Assembly: GCA_964419225.1 (NCBI GenBank)
Contig: CAYQPF010000022.1
Span: 1-45,900, forward strand
DNA from: CAYQPF01 sp964419225
GTDB lineage: Bacteria; Cloacimonadota; Cloacimonadia; Cloacimonadales; CAYQPF01
Direction of reading: 5' to 3'
Length of the DNA: 45,900 nt
Shown in pieces: positions 8,899 to 18,512 of this stretch (the first letter of the stretch is position 1; the number at the start of each line of letters is the position of its first letter). Below the pieces are notes generated by a model. The model saw only the letters and a list, made by a program, of their open reading frames with translations, ran no database searches and was not told the DNA's origin. Made by a program: the position numbers and the translations under genes.

Positions 8899-10425
8899 CT
8901 ATTTCACCAATCCAAACTCGAATTCATATAATTGCATATACTTTTTCTCACTTGTTTTTAAACCCAAGCTATTCAAATAACTGATTAATGCCCGGTTATC
9001 CATATCCACATCCCTGTATAAAACGCGGAAACAACTATAATCAGTCTTCTCTGCTGTGAAAATAGCAATATGTGTGTCTTCTTTTTGCTCTTGCAACTTT
9101 GCCACAATAGGATTTAAAAGTTCAAGCAGTATTTTATCAAAAATGTCCCAATAATTGTCTGAGAAAACACTCTTAAAATCTTCGTAAATATTGGCACTAT
9201 TTTGCTTTAAGTTACTGAAATTGATTACTTTCAAATTGTAATCAGTAAATTTATCATCAACAAAAACCTCGTTTCCACTTTGAAAAGCTATAACAGTGAA
9301 ATCATCGGAATTTGTCAGATAACCCAACTGAGATAAGCTATCATTTATAAAATATGGTAAATTTATTACATTGTATTTCTGTGGATAATTCTCGATTAAA
9401 TTGATCAATCTATCCAAACCCAGTAAATCATTCGGATCATCCTTGTTCACACATTCAAAAATCCCGTCTGTATATAACATATAAACACACTGATCATTGA
9501 GCTGTACTGTACTGATCTTATCCGAAGTGAGATTCAAGTCTTCCTTCCAACCGATTGGAACAGTACCGGAATCATCAAACATACTTACCTTGCCGGTTGT
9601 ACAATTGATTTTGATTAACGGTGGATGCCCGGCATTTAGATATGAAAATGTCTTTGTCTCCAAATCTATCACGCCAAACAACAGAGTCATAAAGTTCTGC
9701 GAAAAAAGCGATATCGACAACTTGTTATTCAACTCTGTCACCAAGGCTTCTAACTGAAAATTCTCTTTATTCCTCTCGATCAGCATCGAAATTATCGACT
9801 TCACTGCTGTCATTAATAATGCCGCCTGAATCCCCTTACCAGATATATCACCTATATATACTACATATTTGTTCTCAGAGATCTTAATATAATCATAAAC
9901 ATCTCCACCAACATTCCGCGAAGGATTATACATTGAGGATAAAATTATTGAGTTCTCCGAATAAACCCATTTCGGCAATAAATACTTCTGAATCGTTGTT
10001 GCAAGCTTAATATCCATCAACAACGATGAATAAAGAGATTTGATCTCCTTCTCTTTCTCCTGATGCTGAATGATCTTCTTTACCCGCGTAACAAGTTCCA
10101 ATATCGAAAACGGTTTGTTAATATACTCTACGGCACCTGACTCAAAACTCCTCTGTAAATTAGCATCATCATTCAAAGCTGTAATATGGATTATAGGAAT
10201 ATCCGGTTTTAATTCCACTATCTTCCTACAGGTCTCATAACCATCCATCAAAGGCATTAAAACATCAAGCAAAACTACAGAATAATTGTTATTCCGCACT
10301 TTTTCAATCCCTTCTATTCCGTTTAAACAGGTATCAACCTGAAAGCCTTCACGGGTCAACAAATGCGTTAATAAAGTCAAATTAGACTTCTCGTCATCAA
10401 TACATAAAATCTTTTTTACTTCCAT
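8899..10425 (-). CDS. Response regulator with PP2C/SpoIIE-type phosphatase domain (RsbU-like)
   Basis: This 508-residue cytoplasmic protein begins with a receiver domain: acidic pocket D10/D11, phosphoacceptor D54 (VVLLDVLMP), T82 and K104. A helical linker at about 120-160 leads to a SpoIIE-type PP2C phosphatase at about 165-380, with metal aspartates D175 (GGDVYDY) and D193 (GDISGKG) and later YTDGIFE and NSDDFTV. Such proteins dephosphorylate anti-sigma-factor antagonists in partner-switching stress control. The last 120 residues match no domain I recognise; they are not an obvious RsbW-type kinase. It lies three bases from both rarA and mfd, which suggests a stress or DNA-damage response unit. 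No cognate anti-sigma gene is in the window. Confidence 0.9.
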   Translation of the reverse strand: MEVKKILCIDDEKSNLTLLTHLLTREGFQVDTCLNGIEGIEKVRNNNYSVVLLDVLMPLMDGYETCRKIVELKPDIPIIHITALNDDANLQRSFESGAVEYINKPFSILELVTRVKKIIQHQEKEKEIKSLYSSLLMDIKLATTIQKYLLPKWVYSENSIILSSMYNPSRNVGGDVYDYIKISENKYVVYIGDISGKGIQAALLMTAVKSIISMLIERNKENFQLEALVTELNNKLSISLFSQNFMTLLFGVIDLETKTFSYLNAGHPPLIKINCTTGKVSMFDDSGTVPIGWKEDLNLTSDKISTVQLNDQCVYMLYTDGIFECVNKDDPNDLLGLDRLINLIENYPQKYNVINLPYFINDSLSQLGYLTNSDDFTVIAFQSGNEVFVDDKFTDYNLKVINFSNLKQNSANIYEDFKSVFSDNYWDIFDKILLELLNPIVAKLQEQKEDTHIAIFTAEKTDYSCFRVLYRDVDMDNRALISYLNSLGLKTSEKKYMQLYEFEFGLVK

Positions 10426-10428
10426 AAT

Positions 10429-11739
10429 TTACTCGCTTTTTAATTGTTCAGTTTTCAGCTTTTCCCACCAATCCAACCTTTTTTTGATCTCTTTCTCAAA
10501 ACCAAACGGAGATGGTGTATAATAAACTTTCTCTTTCATTGCATCAGGAAAACATTTCTGATAAGAATAGTGATTCTGAAAGTCATGAGAATATTTGTAA
10601 TCCTTCCCATAATTCAATTCCTTCATCAACTTTGTCGGTGCATTCCTGATATTAAAGGGTACCCCTAAATGACTCGTCTTCTTTGCTTCCTCTGATGCTA
10701 ACTGATAGGCATGATCTGCACTATTACTTTTGGGTGCTGTACCCAAATAAACTACCAGTTGTGCTAATGCTGCACTCGCCTCAGGCATTCCTAAAAAATG
10801 TACCGCTTCTTTAACTGCAATCGCCTGTACTAAAGCATTCGGATCAGCTAAACCAATATCCTCTGAAGCAAACCGCACCAAACGTCGCACTAAATACATC
10901 GGATCCTCTCCGGCTTCCAACATCCTCGCCAGCCAATATAAGCCTGCCTGAGGATCACTTCCCCTTAAAGATTTATGCAAAGCAGATATTAAATTATTAT
11001 GCTCTTCCCCATTCTTATCATAATACATCGCCCGCTTTTTCAAATACTGCTTAATAAAATCTATCGAAACAACATCCTTGGAATTATTCTTCAGAATATT
11101 CTCCAGATTATTTAAAGCTTTCCGGGCATCTCCATCACTAACCTGTGCTAAATATTCCAAACTTTCTTCTGAAAACAACTTTACTTTATCCAGTGCTTCC
11201 AAGGCATTCCGTAAAACTTCCCGTAAACTCTCGTCCTTCAGCTTCTCCAACACAAAAACCTGACACCTCGATAGCAAAGCAGATATAATCTCAAAGGATG
11301 GATTCTCGGTTGTTGCCCCAATTAGTATAATTGCTCCTGATTCAATAAATGGCAAAAACGCGTCCTGCTGTGCTTTATTGAATCTGTGTATTTCATCAAT
11401 GAAGATTATCGTGGATTCATTCTTCAATTTAAGCAAATACTCAGCCTCTTTCATCACATCTTTTACTTCTTTGATGCCCGAGAAAACTGCACTAAAAGAA
11501 CGATATTTCTCAGGATTATTTTTTTGTATTATCCTTGCTATTGTCGTTTTCCCTGATCCGGGAGGCCCCCAAAGTATAAAAGATGTCAATGTTCCCGTTT
11601 CAATCATACTTCTCAAGAGTGATCCGGAATACAATAACGTTTCCTGCCCTTTGATCTTATCCAACTCCTGGGGTCTTACCTTCTCCGCTAAAGGTATGTT
11701 GGAAGGTTCCTGTTCAAATACTGAAAATAAATCTGCCAT
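10429..11739 (-). CDS. rarA: Replication-associated recombination protein A (AAA+ clamp-loader-like ATPase)
   Basis: RarA (MgsA) acts at stalled replication forks and interacts with SSB. The 436-residue protein has Walker A GPPGSGKT at residues 58-65, Walker B IIFIDEIHRF with D115/E116, sensor-1 GATTENPSFEI, an arginine finger in ALLSRCQVF, and the family C-terminus (DHAYQLASEEAKKTSHLGVP). The frame is open 50 codons further upstream, but that part overlaps the permease gene; the family begins at MADLF, so I chose the ATG at 11739. That ATG is two bases after the permease stop codon, which points to translational coupling. Confidence 0.95.
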   Translation of the reverse strand: MADLFSVFEQEPSNIPLAEKVRPQELDKIKGQETLLYSGSLLRSMIETGTLTSFILWGPPGSGKTTIARIIQKNNPEKYRSFSAVFSGIKEVKDVMKEAEYLLKLKNESTIIFIDEIHRFNKAQQDAFLPFIESGAIILIGATTENPSFEIISALLSRCQVFVLEKLKDESLREVLRNALEALDKVKLFSEESLEYLAQVSDGDARKALNNLENILKNNSKDVVSIDFIKQYLKKRAMYYDKNGEEHNNLISALHKSLRGSDPQAGLYWLARMLEAGEDPMYLVRRLVRFASEDIGLADPNALVQAIAVKEAVHFLGMPEASAALAQLVVYLGTAPKSNSADHAYQLASEEAKKTSHLGVPFNIRNAPTKLMKELNYGKDYKYSHDFQNHYSYQKCFPDAMKEKVYYTPSPFGFEKEIKKRLDWWEKLKTEQLKSE

Positions 11740-11741
11740 CT

Positions 11742-12650
11742 TTACATTTTTCCAAATATATAAAAGATTAAGGGAATATAGACAATGCCGATTAAAATCG
11801 AAAAAGATATCAAAGTGGCCGCAAATTCCTTGTCTAAATTTTCTAATGATGAAAATACCAAAGTATTGTATCCTACCGGAGCTGCACAACTCGCTAAAAC
11901 TACGATCCGTGATACTCCCTCTAAATGAAAAACTAAACAGAAAAATATCCCTAGTGCCAAACCTAAGCCCATCCGTAAAACTATCACTATGATCACATTC
12001 TTCAAATTTTTCAACTTAGGCTGAAAATATAAACCTAGTGATAACATGATCAGAAATATAGACGGTTCACCTACTATATCCAGAATATTTACTGCAGCAG
12101 AGGGTAACGCTACATTAAAAGATTTTAATAATAATCCTGCTGCCATTGCCCAGAGAGGCGGCATATAAATAAACTTCTTGAACATTTTTGCATGTGTTGT
12201 TACATTCTCACTATGCCTGACTGCCACAAAATATATGAAAGTAAAGATCAAAAAACAATTGGCCACATCGAATAATGCTGCCTTAGCTAACCCTTCATTT
12301 CCATAACCTGCAAAAAAAAACGGAAGCGTAAAACCCGTATTCATGATCATCGCACCAATTAAAAAAGTACCCTGTGTGGGCTTTGGCAACTTGATCGGTC
12401 TGACCATTAAATATGAAACCACAGCTGTTATTAATATTGTCAACCAAGCTGCAATCGGAATGAAAATCAAGTCCGTCGTTAACTGTAGTTCCATAATTTT
12501 AGCAAACGATAAAGCTGGAAAACAGACACTGAATACTAACTTCAGAAACAGATCTCCATCTTCTTTCTTTAATAACTTTATCTGCTTTAAGAATATTCCT
12601 AAGCAAAAAACCAATATTACAGGGATTATTTTAGCAAAAAATTCATTCAT
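11742..12650 (-). CDS. AEC family (auxin-efflux-carrier-like) permease
   Basis: This 302-residue integral membrane protein has about ten hydrophobic segments in the usual AEC arrangement, starting with FFAKIIPVILVFCLGIF and ending with AATLISFSILIGIVYIPLIFYIF. AEC carriers move small carboxylates or other anions; the substrate cannot be read from sequence. The open frame reaches 12716, but it there runs through a terminator; the ATG at 12650 (MNEFF) is the sensible start. No ribosome site precedes it, and a promoter -10 element ends six bases upstream, so the message may be leaderless. It heads the run permease, rarA, phosphatase, mfd. Confidence 0.88.
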   Translation of the reverse strand: MNEFFAKIIPVILVFCLGIFLKQIKLLKKEDGDLFLKLVFSVCFPALSFAKIMELQLTTDLIFIPIAAWLTILITAVVSYLMVRPIKLPKPTQGTFLIGAMIMNTGFTLPFFFAGYGNEGLAKAALFDVANCFLIFTFIYFVAVRHSENVTTHAKMFKKFIYMPPLWAMAAGLLLKSFNVALPSAAVNILDIVGEPSIFLIMLSLGLYFQPKLKNLKNVIIVIVLRMGLGLALGIFFCLVFHLEGVSRIVVLASCAAPVGYNTLVFSSLENLDKEFAATLISFSILIGIVYIPLIFYIFGKM

Positions 12651-12656
12651 ATCGCA

Positions 12657-12684
12657 AATATAATTTCTGCTAAAGGATTGTAAA
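12657..12684 (-). promoter_or_regulatory. Candidate promoter of the permease-rarA-phosphatase-mfd run
   Basis: On the minus strand TTTACA (12684-12679) and TATATT (12662-12657) are separated by 16 bases. The expected transcription start coincides with the ATG at 12650, so the first gene would have no leader. The -35 element abuts the upstream terminator. Confidence 0.5.
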
Positions 12685-12685
12685 G

Positions 12686-12714
12686 AAAAAAAAAGCCCCG
12701 GATTAATCCGGGGC
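12686..12714 (-). terminator. Intrinsic terminator of the giant secreted-protein gene
   Basis: A perfect inverted repeat, GCCCCGGATT followed by AATCCGGGGC (12695-12714), is followed on the minus strand by nine T residues (12694-12686). It lies about 97 bases past the end of the secreted-protein reading frame. Confidence 0.9.
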
Positions 12715-12810
12715 AATTTTGACTCTTGCGAATCAACTATTTTTGCTTAAATCCAAGTCTGAATTAAGTGTAATCCCTCAATCCAAATTGATATAAGCTA
12801 CATGCTAATG

Positions 12811-13560
12811 TTACTTCATAAGTATCATTTTTCTGGATGAAGTGAACTTGCCTGATTTCATATTGAAGAAATAGATACCGCTTGATACGTTCTTGTTAGA
12901 ATCGTCTTTACCGTTCCATACTACACTATGATCTCCGGATGGTATAACTTCGTTAACCAAAGTCTTAACTTTCTGTCCTCTTACATTATAGATATCGATG
13001 TTCACTAATTGTTCATTAGCAACTGAATACTTAATTGATGTTGAAGGATTGAAAGGATTTGGATAATTTCCATACAAAGTAGTTACTTTTGGCTTATTAG
13101 GATTTGTTCCATTGCCAACAAATGGGTATGTTACAGGTTGTGAATCACCTGATGAATAAACAGCATATACCTGTGCAATGTGTTGTCCATTGGCAAGGTT
13201 GTTAATTGTACATGTTAAAGCTGTTCCTTCCCATGCTGGAGGATTAATTCCGTCTATCTTAACTTTGTAACCAACAAGATGTCTGTCTTTGTCTTTAGCT
13301 GAATTGTTTCTGCTTAAAGGCATACTGTCTTCATCTCTTGCACCATAGCTTACATAACCATGGATGTTCCAGTTGTAATCTAATGATGGAGCAAGATCAT
13401 AAAGATTAGACCAAGCACCATTGAAATACATCATACAACCTTTGTCAGGAATTGCAGGACCAGCGTCGCAACCTGCAGGATATCCTGCCTGGGTATTAAC
13501 ATTGTATCCAAACCATAATTCCTGTGTGTTGTCGATAGGAACTGGGTTGTCAAGTACTAC
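12811..13560 (-). pseudogene. C-terminal remnant of the giant secreted protein, past an in-frame stop
   Basis: This 249-codon stretch continues in the same frame directly after the TAA at 13563-13561. It completes a domain cut in two by the stop: its first residues (VVLDNPVPIDNTQELWFGYN) correspond to VTLNTAVQIVAGQELWFGYN in an intact copy inside the same protein. It then carries a short Ig/fibronectin-like segment and the C-terminal sorting module (NYPNPFNPSTSIKYS ... GQKVKTL ... SGIYFFNMKSG ... RKMILMK). The first in-frame ATG is at 13434, inside the broken domain and without an evident ribosome site, so separate translation looks unlikely. If the stop is a sequencing error, the intact gene is 12811-18216 with 1801 codons before its stop. 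Confidence 0.85.
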
Positions 13561-16500
13561 TTAATTCCAATCTTCAATTACTGCAGCTGGAACAAGTTGT
13601 TCTGTTACTAATGTACCTGCATCAAATCCACCATTGTTAGATCCACCCTGCCATACTCTTACTGTGTATTCGCAAGCTGCTTCTCTTGGGAAGAATTTGA
13701 CTTTGGTTAAGTACATTGCGTTCATATCTTCTAAATCTGCAGTGTCAAAACGTGCAGCTACGTCGAAGTTATTAGCACCACCAGTACCGATACCATCAGC
13801 GTTTTCACCGGAATCCCAGTTAATCCACTGTGCTGTACCTGAACCAGGAGCTAACCAGTTAAGTGTTAATGATGTTCCTGATACTGCACCTGTTACGTTC
13901 ACAACTGGAGATTTAACTTCAATTAACTGAGCGTTAAGGGTAATAGCAGCCTGAATACTAATATTAGCCTGGCTGAAAGGACTGTATCCTGTCTTGGTAA
14001 TAGAAAGTGTATATGTACCTTTCCAAACAAGCGGGAATACAAGGTTGCCAGTTCCGTAAGTCATTGTATAAGCATGAATTCCATCAACATGTGTCAATGT
14101 AACAACTGCTCCGGTTGCAGGATCTTGGGAGTTAGTTGTAACTGCAACAGTTACAGGAACTTCCATTCCAAGAGCTACTGGATTTGATAATGCAGCGATT
14201 GACCAATTGTTGTTGGTATAACCAGCTTTTACAGCATATTGATAAACACCACTTGGTAATGTAGGCCAGGTTGTGTCATCATATGTGAAATCAGATGTAT
14301 CAGTTTGTGTTGCAAGAGTAGCCCATTGTGCTTCAGGTTGTCCTTGAAGTAAACGGAAGATCTTGTAAGACATTAAAGCTCTGTCATTTGTTTGAACAGA
14401 TACTTTGTGTGAATTGTTTCTTGTTAATACAGGAGCTTTGATTTCATATGCTGGTGTTAAACCTTGTGAAATCTTGTTATCTCTTGCATTACAATTTCTA
14501 CCAAATGATGCATTTGCAGCATAAAGAGGTGATGTTGTATTTACATGATTTAAATCAGCAAGGTTGACTCTGTTGGCTCCTGTGGTAATATCATCGATAA
14601 ACCATACATACCATAAGCCTTGTCCATCACTGTCATGTGCATTCCAAGCTATCTTAACCTGCTGTCCTGCATATGCATTAAGATCAATACTTACTGGAGT
14701 TGCATAATAATTCCAGTCACCTAATGTTTCTTCTGTAGCATCCCAAACTGTTGTCCAGGTACTACCATTGTTAGTAGAAATGTTTACTTTATAGTGATCA
14801 TTATATGTTGATCCGTAGTAAGCATATGTCCAGAAATTCAACTGTGTTGGGCATCCAACTTCATTAGTAATTAACCATTCGTCCTGTGGAACAGCATCCC
14901 ACCATAAACCAGCCTGATAAGTACCTTCGTAAGCAGTTACTGGAGGTGTGAGTGCAACTTCACTGAAACGGCACCAGGTTGCCAATACGCCTAAATTACC
15001 AGGACCGTTATCGGTAATGACTTGTGTCCAATCTTCCGGAGGGAACATTTCATCTTCAAATCCTTGTTCTAAACCAGCTCCGCCACCAGCACCAGGTCTG
15101 GTCCATGTAACATGAGCAACGTTATTGGAAACATTTGCCTGAACCATGATTGGAGGATTAGCAACTTCTGTGAATACAAGGGTAAGGGTTGTTGGAACCA
15201 TTATAGAAATGTTAGTCTGTGGTTGAGCCAAATATCCTGGCTTAACAGCTGTCATTGTATAAGTACCTCTCCAAACTGCTGGGAATACAGTTACTGCAGT
15301 TCCTGGCATGGTATATACATGTTCTGCATTACCATCATTGTTTGTAAGAGTGATCATAGCACCAGTTAAAGGATCGCCTGTGTTAGTAGATACGTTAACT
15401 GTTACTGGTACTGTCATATTCTTGGATACAACATTAGAAATTCTTGGAGTTGATACATTGTTGTTTGTATAAACTGCACGAACTGCATATTTATAAAGAC
15501 CAGGTGCATATCCTGCCCAAGCTGTGTCATTGTACTGAAGTGTAGGCATTGATACGTTAGGAGCCACTACTGTCCAAGAAGCGAAATCAGCTTCCTGACC
15601 TGGTTGTAAACGGTAAACTTTGAAAGATTCAAGCATTCTGTTCATGTTGGTATTAACAACTTTAGTGTCATTACCTGTACGAGCACTTGCTGGTCTTTCA
15701 AGTAATACAGCCTGACTGCTTCTGGCATTGTTAGCTGCAAAACCCTGAATACTCCAATTGTAATTTAATTGACCACTAGTTATAGCTGTTAAAGTTGACC
15801 ATACCTCTTCATAATACATCATGTCGCCTTTGTTCAGAATCGCTGGACCAGCATCACAACCTGCAGGATAACCTGATGGTGTGTCAACATTGTAACCAAA
15901 CCATAATTCCTGGCCAGCTACGATTTGAACTGCTGTATTAAGTGTAACTTCATTCCATTCGCCAATTACTGGAGCTGTAACAACTTGTTCAATTGCTAAA
16001 GTACCGGCATCAGTTAAACTGGATGAACCTGTCCATACTTTTACTGTATAAGAAGCTGCTGCTTCTCTTGGGAACATTTTAACTTTTGTTAAATACATTC
16101 CGGCATATTCTTCCAGATCTGATACTGCAAAACGAGCTGCAACATCAAAATTAGCTGCACCACCGGTACCGATACCGTCAGAATTGACGCCATCATCCCA
16201 GTTGATCCAACCTTCTGTACCTGTACCACCACCACCAGGAAGTGTCCAGGTGATTAAACAAGACTGATTGTTTCCGCCTGTTGTGTCTGCAACTACAGTC
16301 GCAGGTGGAACTGCAACTTCATTGATCACAATCATCGGAAGGTTAACATTGCTTGTACCAACACTTAAAGGTTGGCTATAAGATGTGTAACCTGTACGAG
16401 CTACATTCAGAGTATAATCATGATTTGTATATACATCAGGAATTACGAAGTCACCGTTAGCATTTGTGGTGCCGGTGTAAGCTTCATAACCAGTCATTGT

Positions 16501-18216
16501 AATAACACAATCACTTAAACCTACTGTAGGTTGATCATTACCAACAACATGTCCGGATACTGTTACAACAGCTTCCTGTTGAATTGTAATATCCTGGGTT
16601 ACTGTTGCATTTTCACCTACTGTAATAGGATATAAAGTACTTTCATTGTAACCATGTTTTGTAGCTTTAAGAGTATAAGCTGCAGGAATTACATAGTTAA
16701 ATGTATAAAGACCGGTTGCATCGGTAAGAACGGTTCTGTTATTTTCCTGAATTCTTACTGTTGCACCTTCAACTCCTACTGGAGGATTGGTTCCGGTTTT
16801 GTAAACATGTCCTGTAACTGTTCCAAGACCAACTGTATTCAGGAAGAATGTGGCATTAGGTGCCCAGCTGTTCATTGCACTAATAGATGCAGTTGCTTGA
16901 GGAGCTGTAGGATCAAGTACTACAGTATCATCAGCCAATAAACGAGTTCTGTTAGGAACTTCAGGAGTATCAGTATAGTAGAATACGTCACCTGATGAAT
17001 AATACTGTGTATCCAAAGGTCTGTTAACCATTACAACTAAATTTGCCCCACCATAAGGATAAGGTGTGGTAAAAGGAAGTGTAATAGTATTAGCACCTAC
17101 AGGATAATCAACTGTACCATCAAAAACCTGAGTGAACTCTGTGGAAGGAATCCAACCAGCAGATAAATCAGTAAGAGGTGTTTCACCAATCCAAACTTTT
17201 GTAGGCATAGCCATTAAGTTATCAGTTGGGAAATTGTTGTAATAAGCGATACCTGTTAATAATCCACCGGAATTAATTTCTGTAGCAAGCCATAAAGACT
17301 CGGTAAGACTGTTCTTCCAATAGAAGTTTACAGGAATATTATTTGTAGTTGCTGTTCCATTGTAAGGAGTAATAGCAACTGTACCGGCACCCTGAACTGT
17401 TACAGCCATTGAAGGTGTCTGATCATTTGTCGGTGCACCGTCACCAGCTAAGACAACTTTACCATAAATAGTTAAAGGACCAGCTGTTGCAGGTGTCCAG
17501 TTAAGAATGAATTCATGAGTAGCACCGGAAGCTATTGCAACTCCGGGTACAGATACTAATTCAGTACCTGCTGAACTCATTAATTTTACACTATAAGTAG
17601 TTTCAGCACTTGTTCCGCCATTTCTTACAACAACGGTATAAGGTGAAGCTGTTCCCTGTGTGGGAGTTGTGTTACCGGCAATTGATATACCTGCTAAATC
17701 ATGAGGGAAAGAACCCATAATTTTTACATTATATACATACCAGTAGTTAATGTTGAAAGAATCTGTACCGTAACTGCGGAACTTAAGCTGAACAGTCTGT
17801 CCGGCATAAGCTGCAAGTGACAATGTTAGATCTTCTCCACCTGTTACACCCCAATCATCATTCGCTGATGTATCCCAAGTCCATAATACGGTCTCGGTTC
17901 CACCCTGAATAACAATGATGTCAACAAATTCGCCCGTATCTGTTGAATAATCATCAAAATACTGGCTTACCACTAAATCACCTGCATTTGCAGGTAATGT
18001 GATATTGGGAGATACCGCTGATACATCATAATTTTCTATCTGCGGACTCCAGTTCATTGTGAGAGCTCCACCGGTTACTGACCAGTTTGCACCCATCGTC
18101 CATGTACCCGGATCAGCTTCAAAGGTTTCTTCCCAAACCACTGACTGAGCACTTAAAACCATAGCAAGGCTACAAAACACCATTGCTATAAGCAACGAGA
18201 GTAGTTTTTTACTCAT
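13561..18216 (-). CDS. Giant secreted multidomain adhesin-like protein, ended by a premature stop
   Basis: The 1551-residue product starts with a clear signal peptide (MSKKLLSLLIAMVFCSLAMVLSAQ) and a strong GGAGG ribosome site. It holds an N-terminal beta-sandwich region (to about residue 170), a CARDB-like segment (about 170-270), two carboxypeptidase-regulatory-like domains (about 465-635), a WINWD ... GELWFGYN-type domain (about 670-830), fibronectin-like linkers, and a choice-of-anchor J/cleaved-adhesin domain (about 1045-1215). A second WINWD domain is cut by the TAA at 13563-13561. As it stands the product lacks its C-terminal sorting module and would not be anchored like its relatives. 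The protein at 37956-42764 has the same architecture. The role is probably surface adhesion or substrate binding; no catalytic motif is visible. Confidence 0.88.
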   Translation of the reverse strand: MSKKLLSLLIAMVFCSLAMVLSAQSVVWEETFEADPGTWTMGANWSVTGGALTMNWSPQIENYDVSAVSPNITLPANAGDLVVSQYFDDYSTDTGEFVDIIVIQGGTETVLWTWDTSANDDWGVTGGEDLTLSLAAYAGQTVQLKFRSYGTDSFNINYWYVYNVKIMGSFPHDLAGISIAGNTTPTQGTASPYTVVVRNGGTSAETTYSVKLMSSAGTELVSVPGVAIASGATHEFILNWTPATAGPLTIYGKVVLAGDGAPTNDQTPSMAVTVQGAGTVAITPYNGTATTNNIPVNFYWKNSLTESLWLATEINSGGLLTGIAYYNNFPTDNLMAMPTKVWIGETPLTDLSAGWIPSTEFTQVFDGTVDYPVGANTITLPFTTPYPYGGANLVVMVNRPLDTQYYSSGDVFYYTDTPEVPNRTRLLADDTVVLDPTAPQATASISAMNSWAPNATFFLNTVGLGTVTGHVYKTGTNPPVGVEGATVRIQENNRTVLTDATGLYTFNYVIPAAYTLKATKHGYNESTLYPITVGENATVTQDITIQQEAVVTVSGHVVGNDQPTVGLSDCVITMTGYEAYTGTTNANGDFVIPDVYTNHDYTLNVARTGYTSYSQPLSVGTSNVNLPMIVINEVAVPPATVVADTTGGNNQSCLITWTLPGGGGTGTEGWINWDDGVNSDGIGTGGAANFDVAARFAVSDLEEYAGMYLTKVKMFPREAAASYTVKVWTGSSSLTDAGTLAIEQVVTAPVIGEWNEVTLNTAVQIVAGQELWFGYNVDTPSGYPAGCDAGPAILNKGDMMYYEEVWSTLTAITSGQLNYNWSIQGFAANNARSSQAVLLERPASARTGNDTKVVNTNMNRMLESFKVYRLQPGQEADFASWTVVAPNVSMPTLQYNDTAWAGYAPGLYKYAVRAVYTNNNVSTPRISNVVSKNMTVPVTVNVSTNTGDPLTGAMITLTNNDGNAEHVYTMPGTAVTVFPAVWRGTYTMTAVKPGYLAQPQTNISIMVPTTLTLVFTEVANPPIMVQANVSNNVAHVTWTRPGAGGGAGLEQGFEDEMFPPEDWTQVITDNGPGNLGVLATWCRFSEVALTPPVTAYEGTYQAGLWWDAVPQDEWLITNEVGCPTQLNFWTYAYYGSTYNDHYKVNISTNNGSTWTTVWDATEETLGDWNYYATPVSIDLNAYAGQQVKIAWNAHDSDGQGLWYVWFIDDITTGANRVNLADLNHVNTTSPLYAANASFGRNCNARDNKISQGLTPAYEIKAPVLTRNNSHKVSVQTNDRALMSYKIFRLLQGQPEAQWATLATQTDTSDFTYDDTTWPTLPSGVYQYAVKAGYTNNNWSIAALSNPVALGMEVPVTVAVTTNSQDPATGAVVTLTHVDGIHAYTMTYGTGNLVFPLVWKGTYTLSITKTGYSPFSQANISIQAAITLNAQLIEVKSPVVNVTGAVSGTSLTLNWLAPGSGTAQWINWDSGENADGIGTGGANNFDVAARFDTADLEDMNAMYLTKVKFFPREAACEYTVRVWQGGSNNGGFDAGTLVTEQLVPAAVIEDWN

Positions 18217-18258
18217 ACTCTTTCCTCCTTTTTAGAATAGAACATATATTAATTTTAA

Positions 18259-18281
18259 TGTCCAATTATTCTATTTGGACA
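18259..18281 (-). promoter_or_regulatory. Inverted repeat at the transcription start of the giant secreted gene
   Basis: TGTCCAA (18259-18265) and TTGGACA (18275-18281) form a 7-bp dyad with a 9-base centre directly downstream of the -10 element. It could be an operator or a 5'-end stem on the mRNA. Confidence 0.55.
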
Positions 18282-18311
18282 ATTATAGAATTAAGGGGGA
18301 AAAAATGTCAA
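18282..18311 (-). promoter_or_regulatory. Consensus sigma-70 promoter of the giant secreted gene
   Basis: On the minus strand a perfect TTGACA (18311-18306) and a perfect TATAAT (18287-18282) are separated by 18 bases. The expected start is near 18275, giving a leader of about 58 bases that ends in a strong GGAGG ribosome site. This predicts high constitutive transcription. Confidence 0.85.
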
Positions 18312-18435
18312 TAACTTTTCGTAAATATTGCCATTTTTTTTAAATTACGCTCTTAAATGATTCATAATAAAATAATCCCTTAATTATTGCCCATCAAAAC
18401 CTTTTACCTTTTCTTAAATCAGATTATTAATTAAA

Positions 18436-18512
18436 TGGTGGGTGATACAGGACTCGAACCAGTGACCCCTACCATGTCAAGGTAGTACTCTAACCAACTG
18501 AGCTAATCACCC
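18436..18512 (-). tRNA. tRNA-Val (anticodon GAC)
   Basis: Read on the minus strand, the 77 bases fold as a cloverleaf. The acceptor stem GGGTGAT pairs with ATCACCC, the D arm contains TAGCTCAGTTGGTTAGAG, and the anticodon arm CTACC-TTGACAT-GGTAG gives GAC. The T loop is TTCGAGT and the 3' CCA is encoded. The T stem ACTGG/CCTGT has one U-U mismatch. A TTGACA lies upstream at 18552-18547, but no good -10 element stands at normal spacing. Confidence 0.95.

Noticed and set aside
9193..9206. Sigma-54-like TTGGCAC ... TTTGC text
   Set aside because: It is inside the phosphatase gene and GG to GC spacing is 11, not 12.
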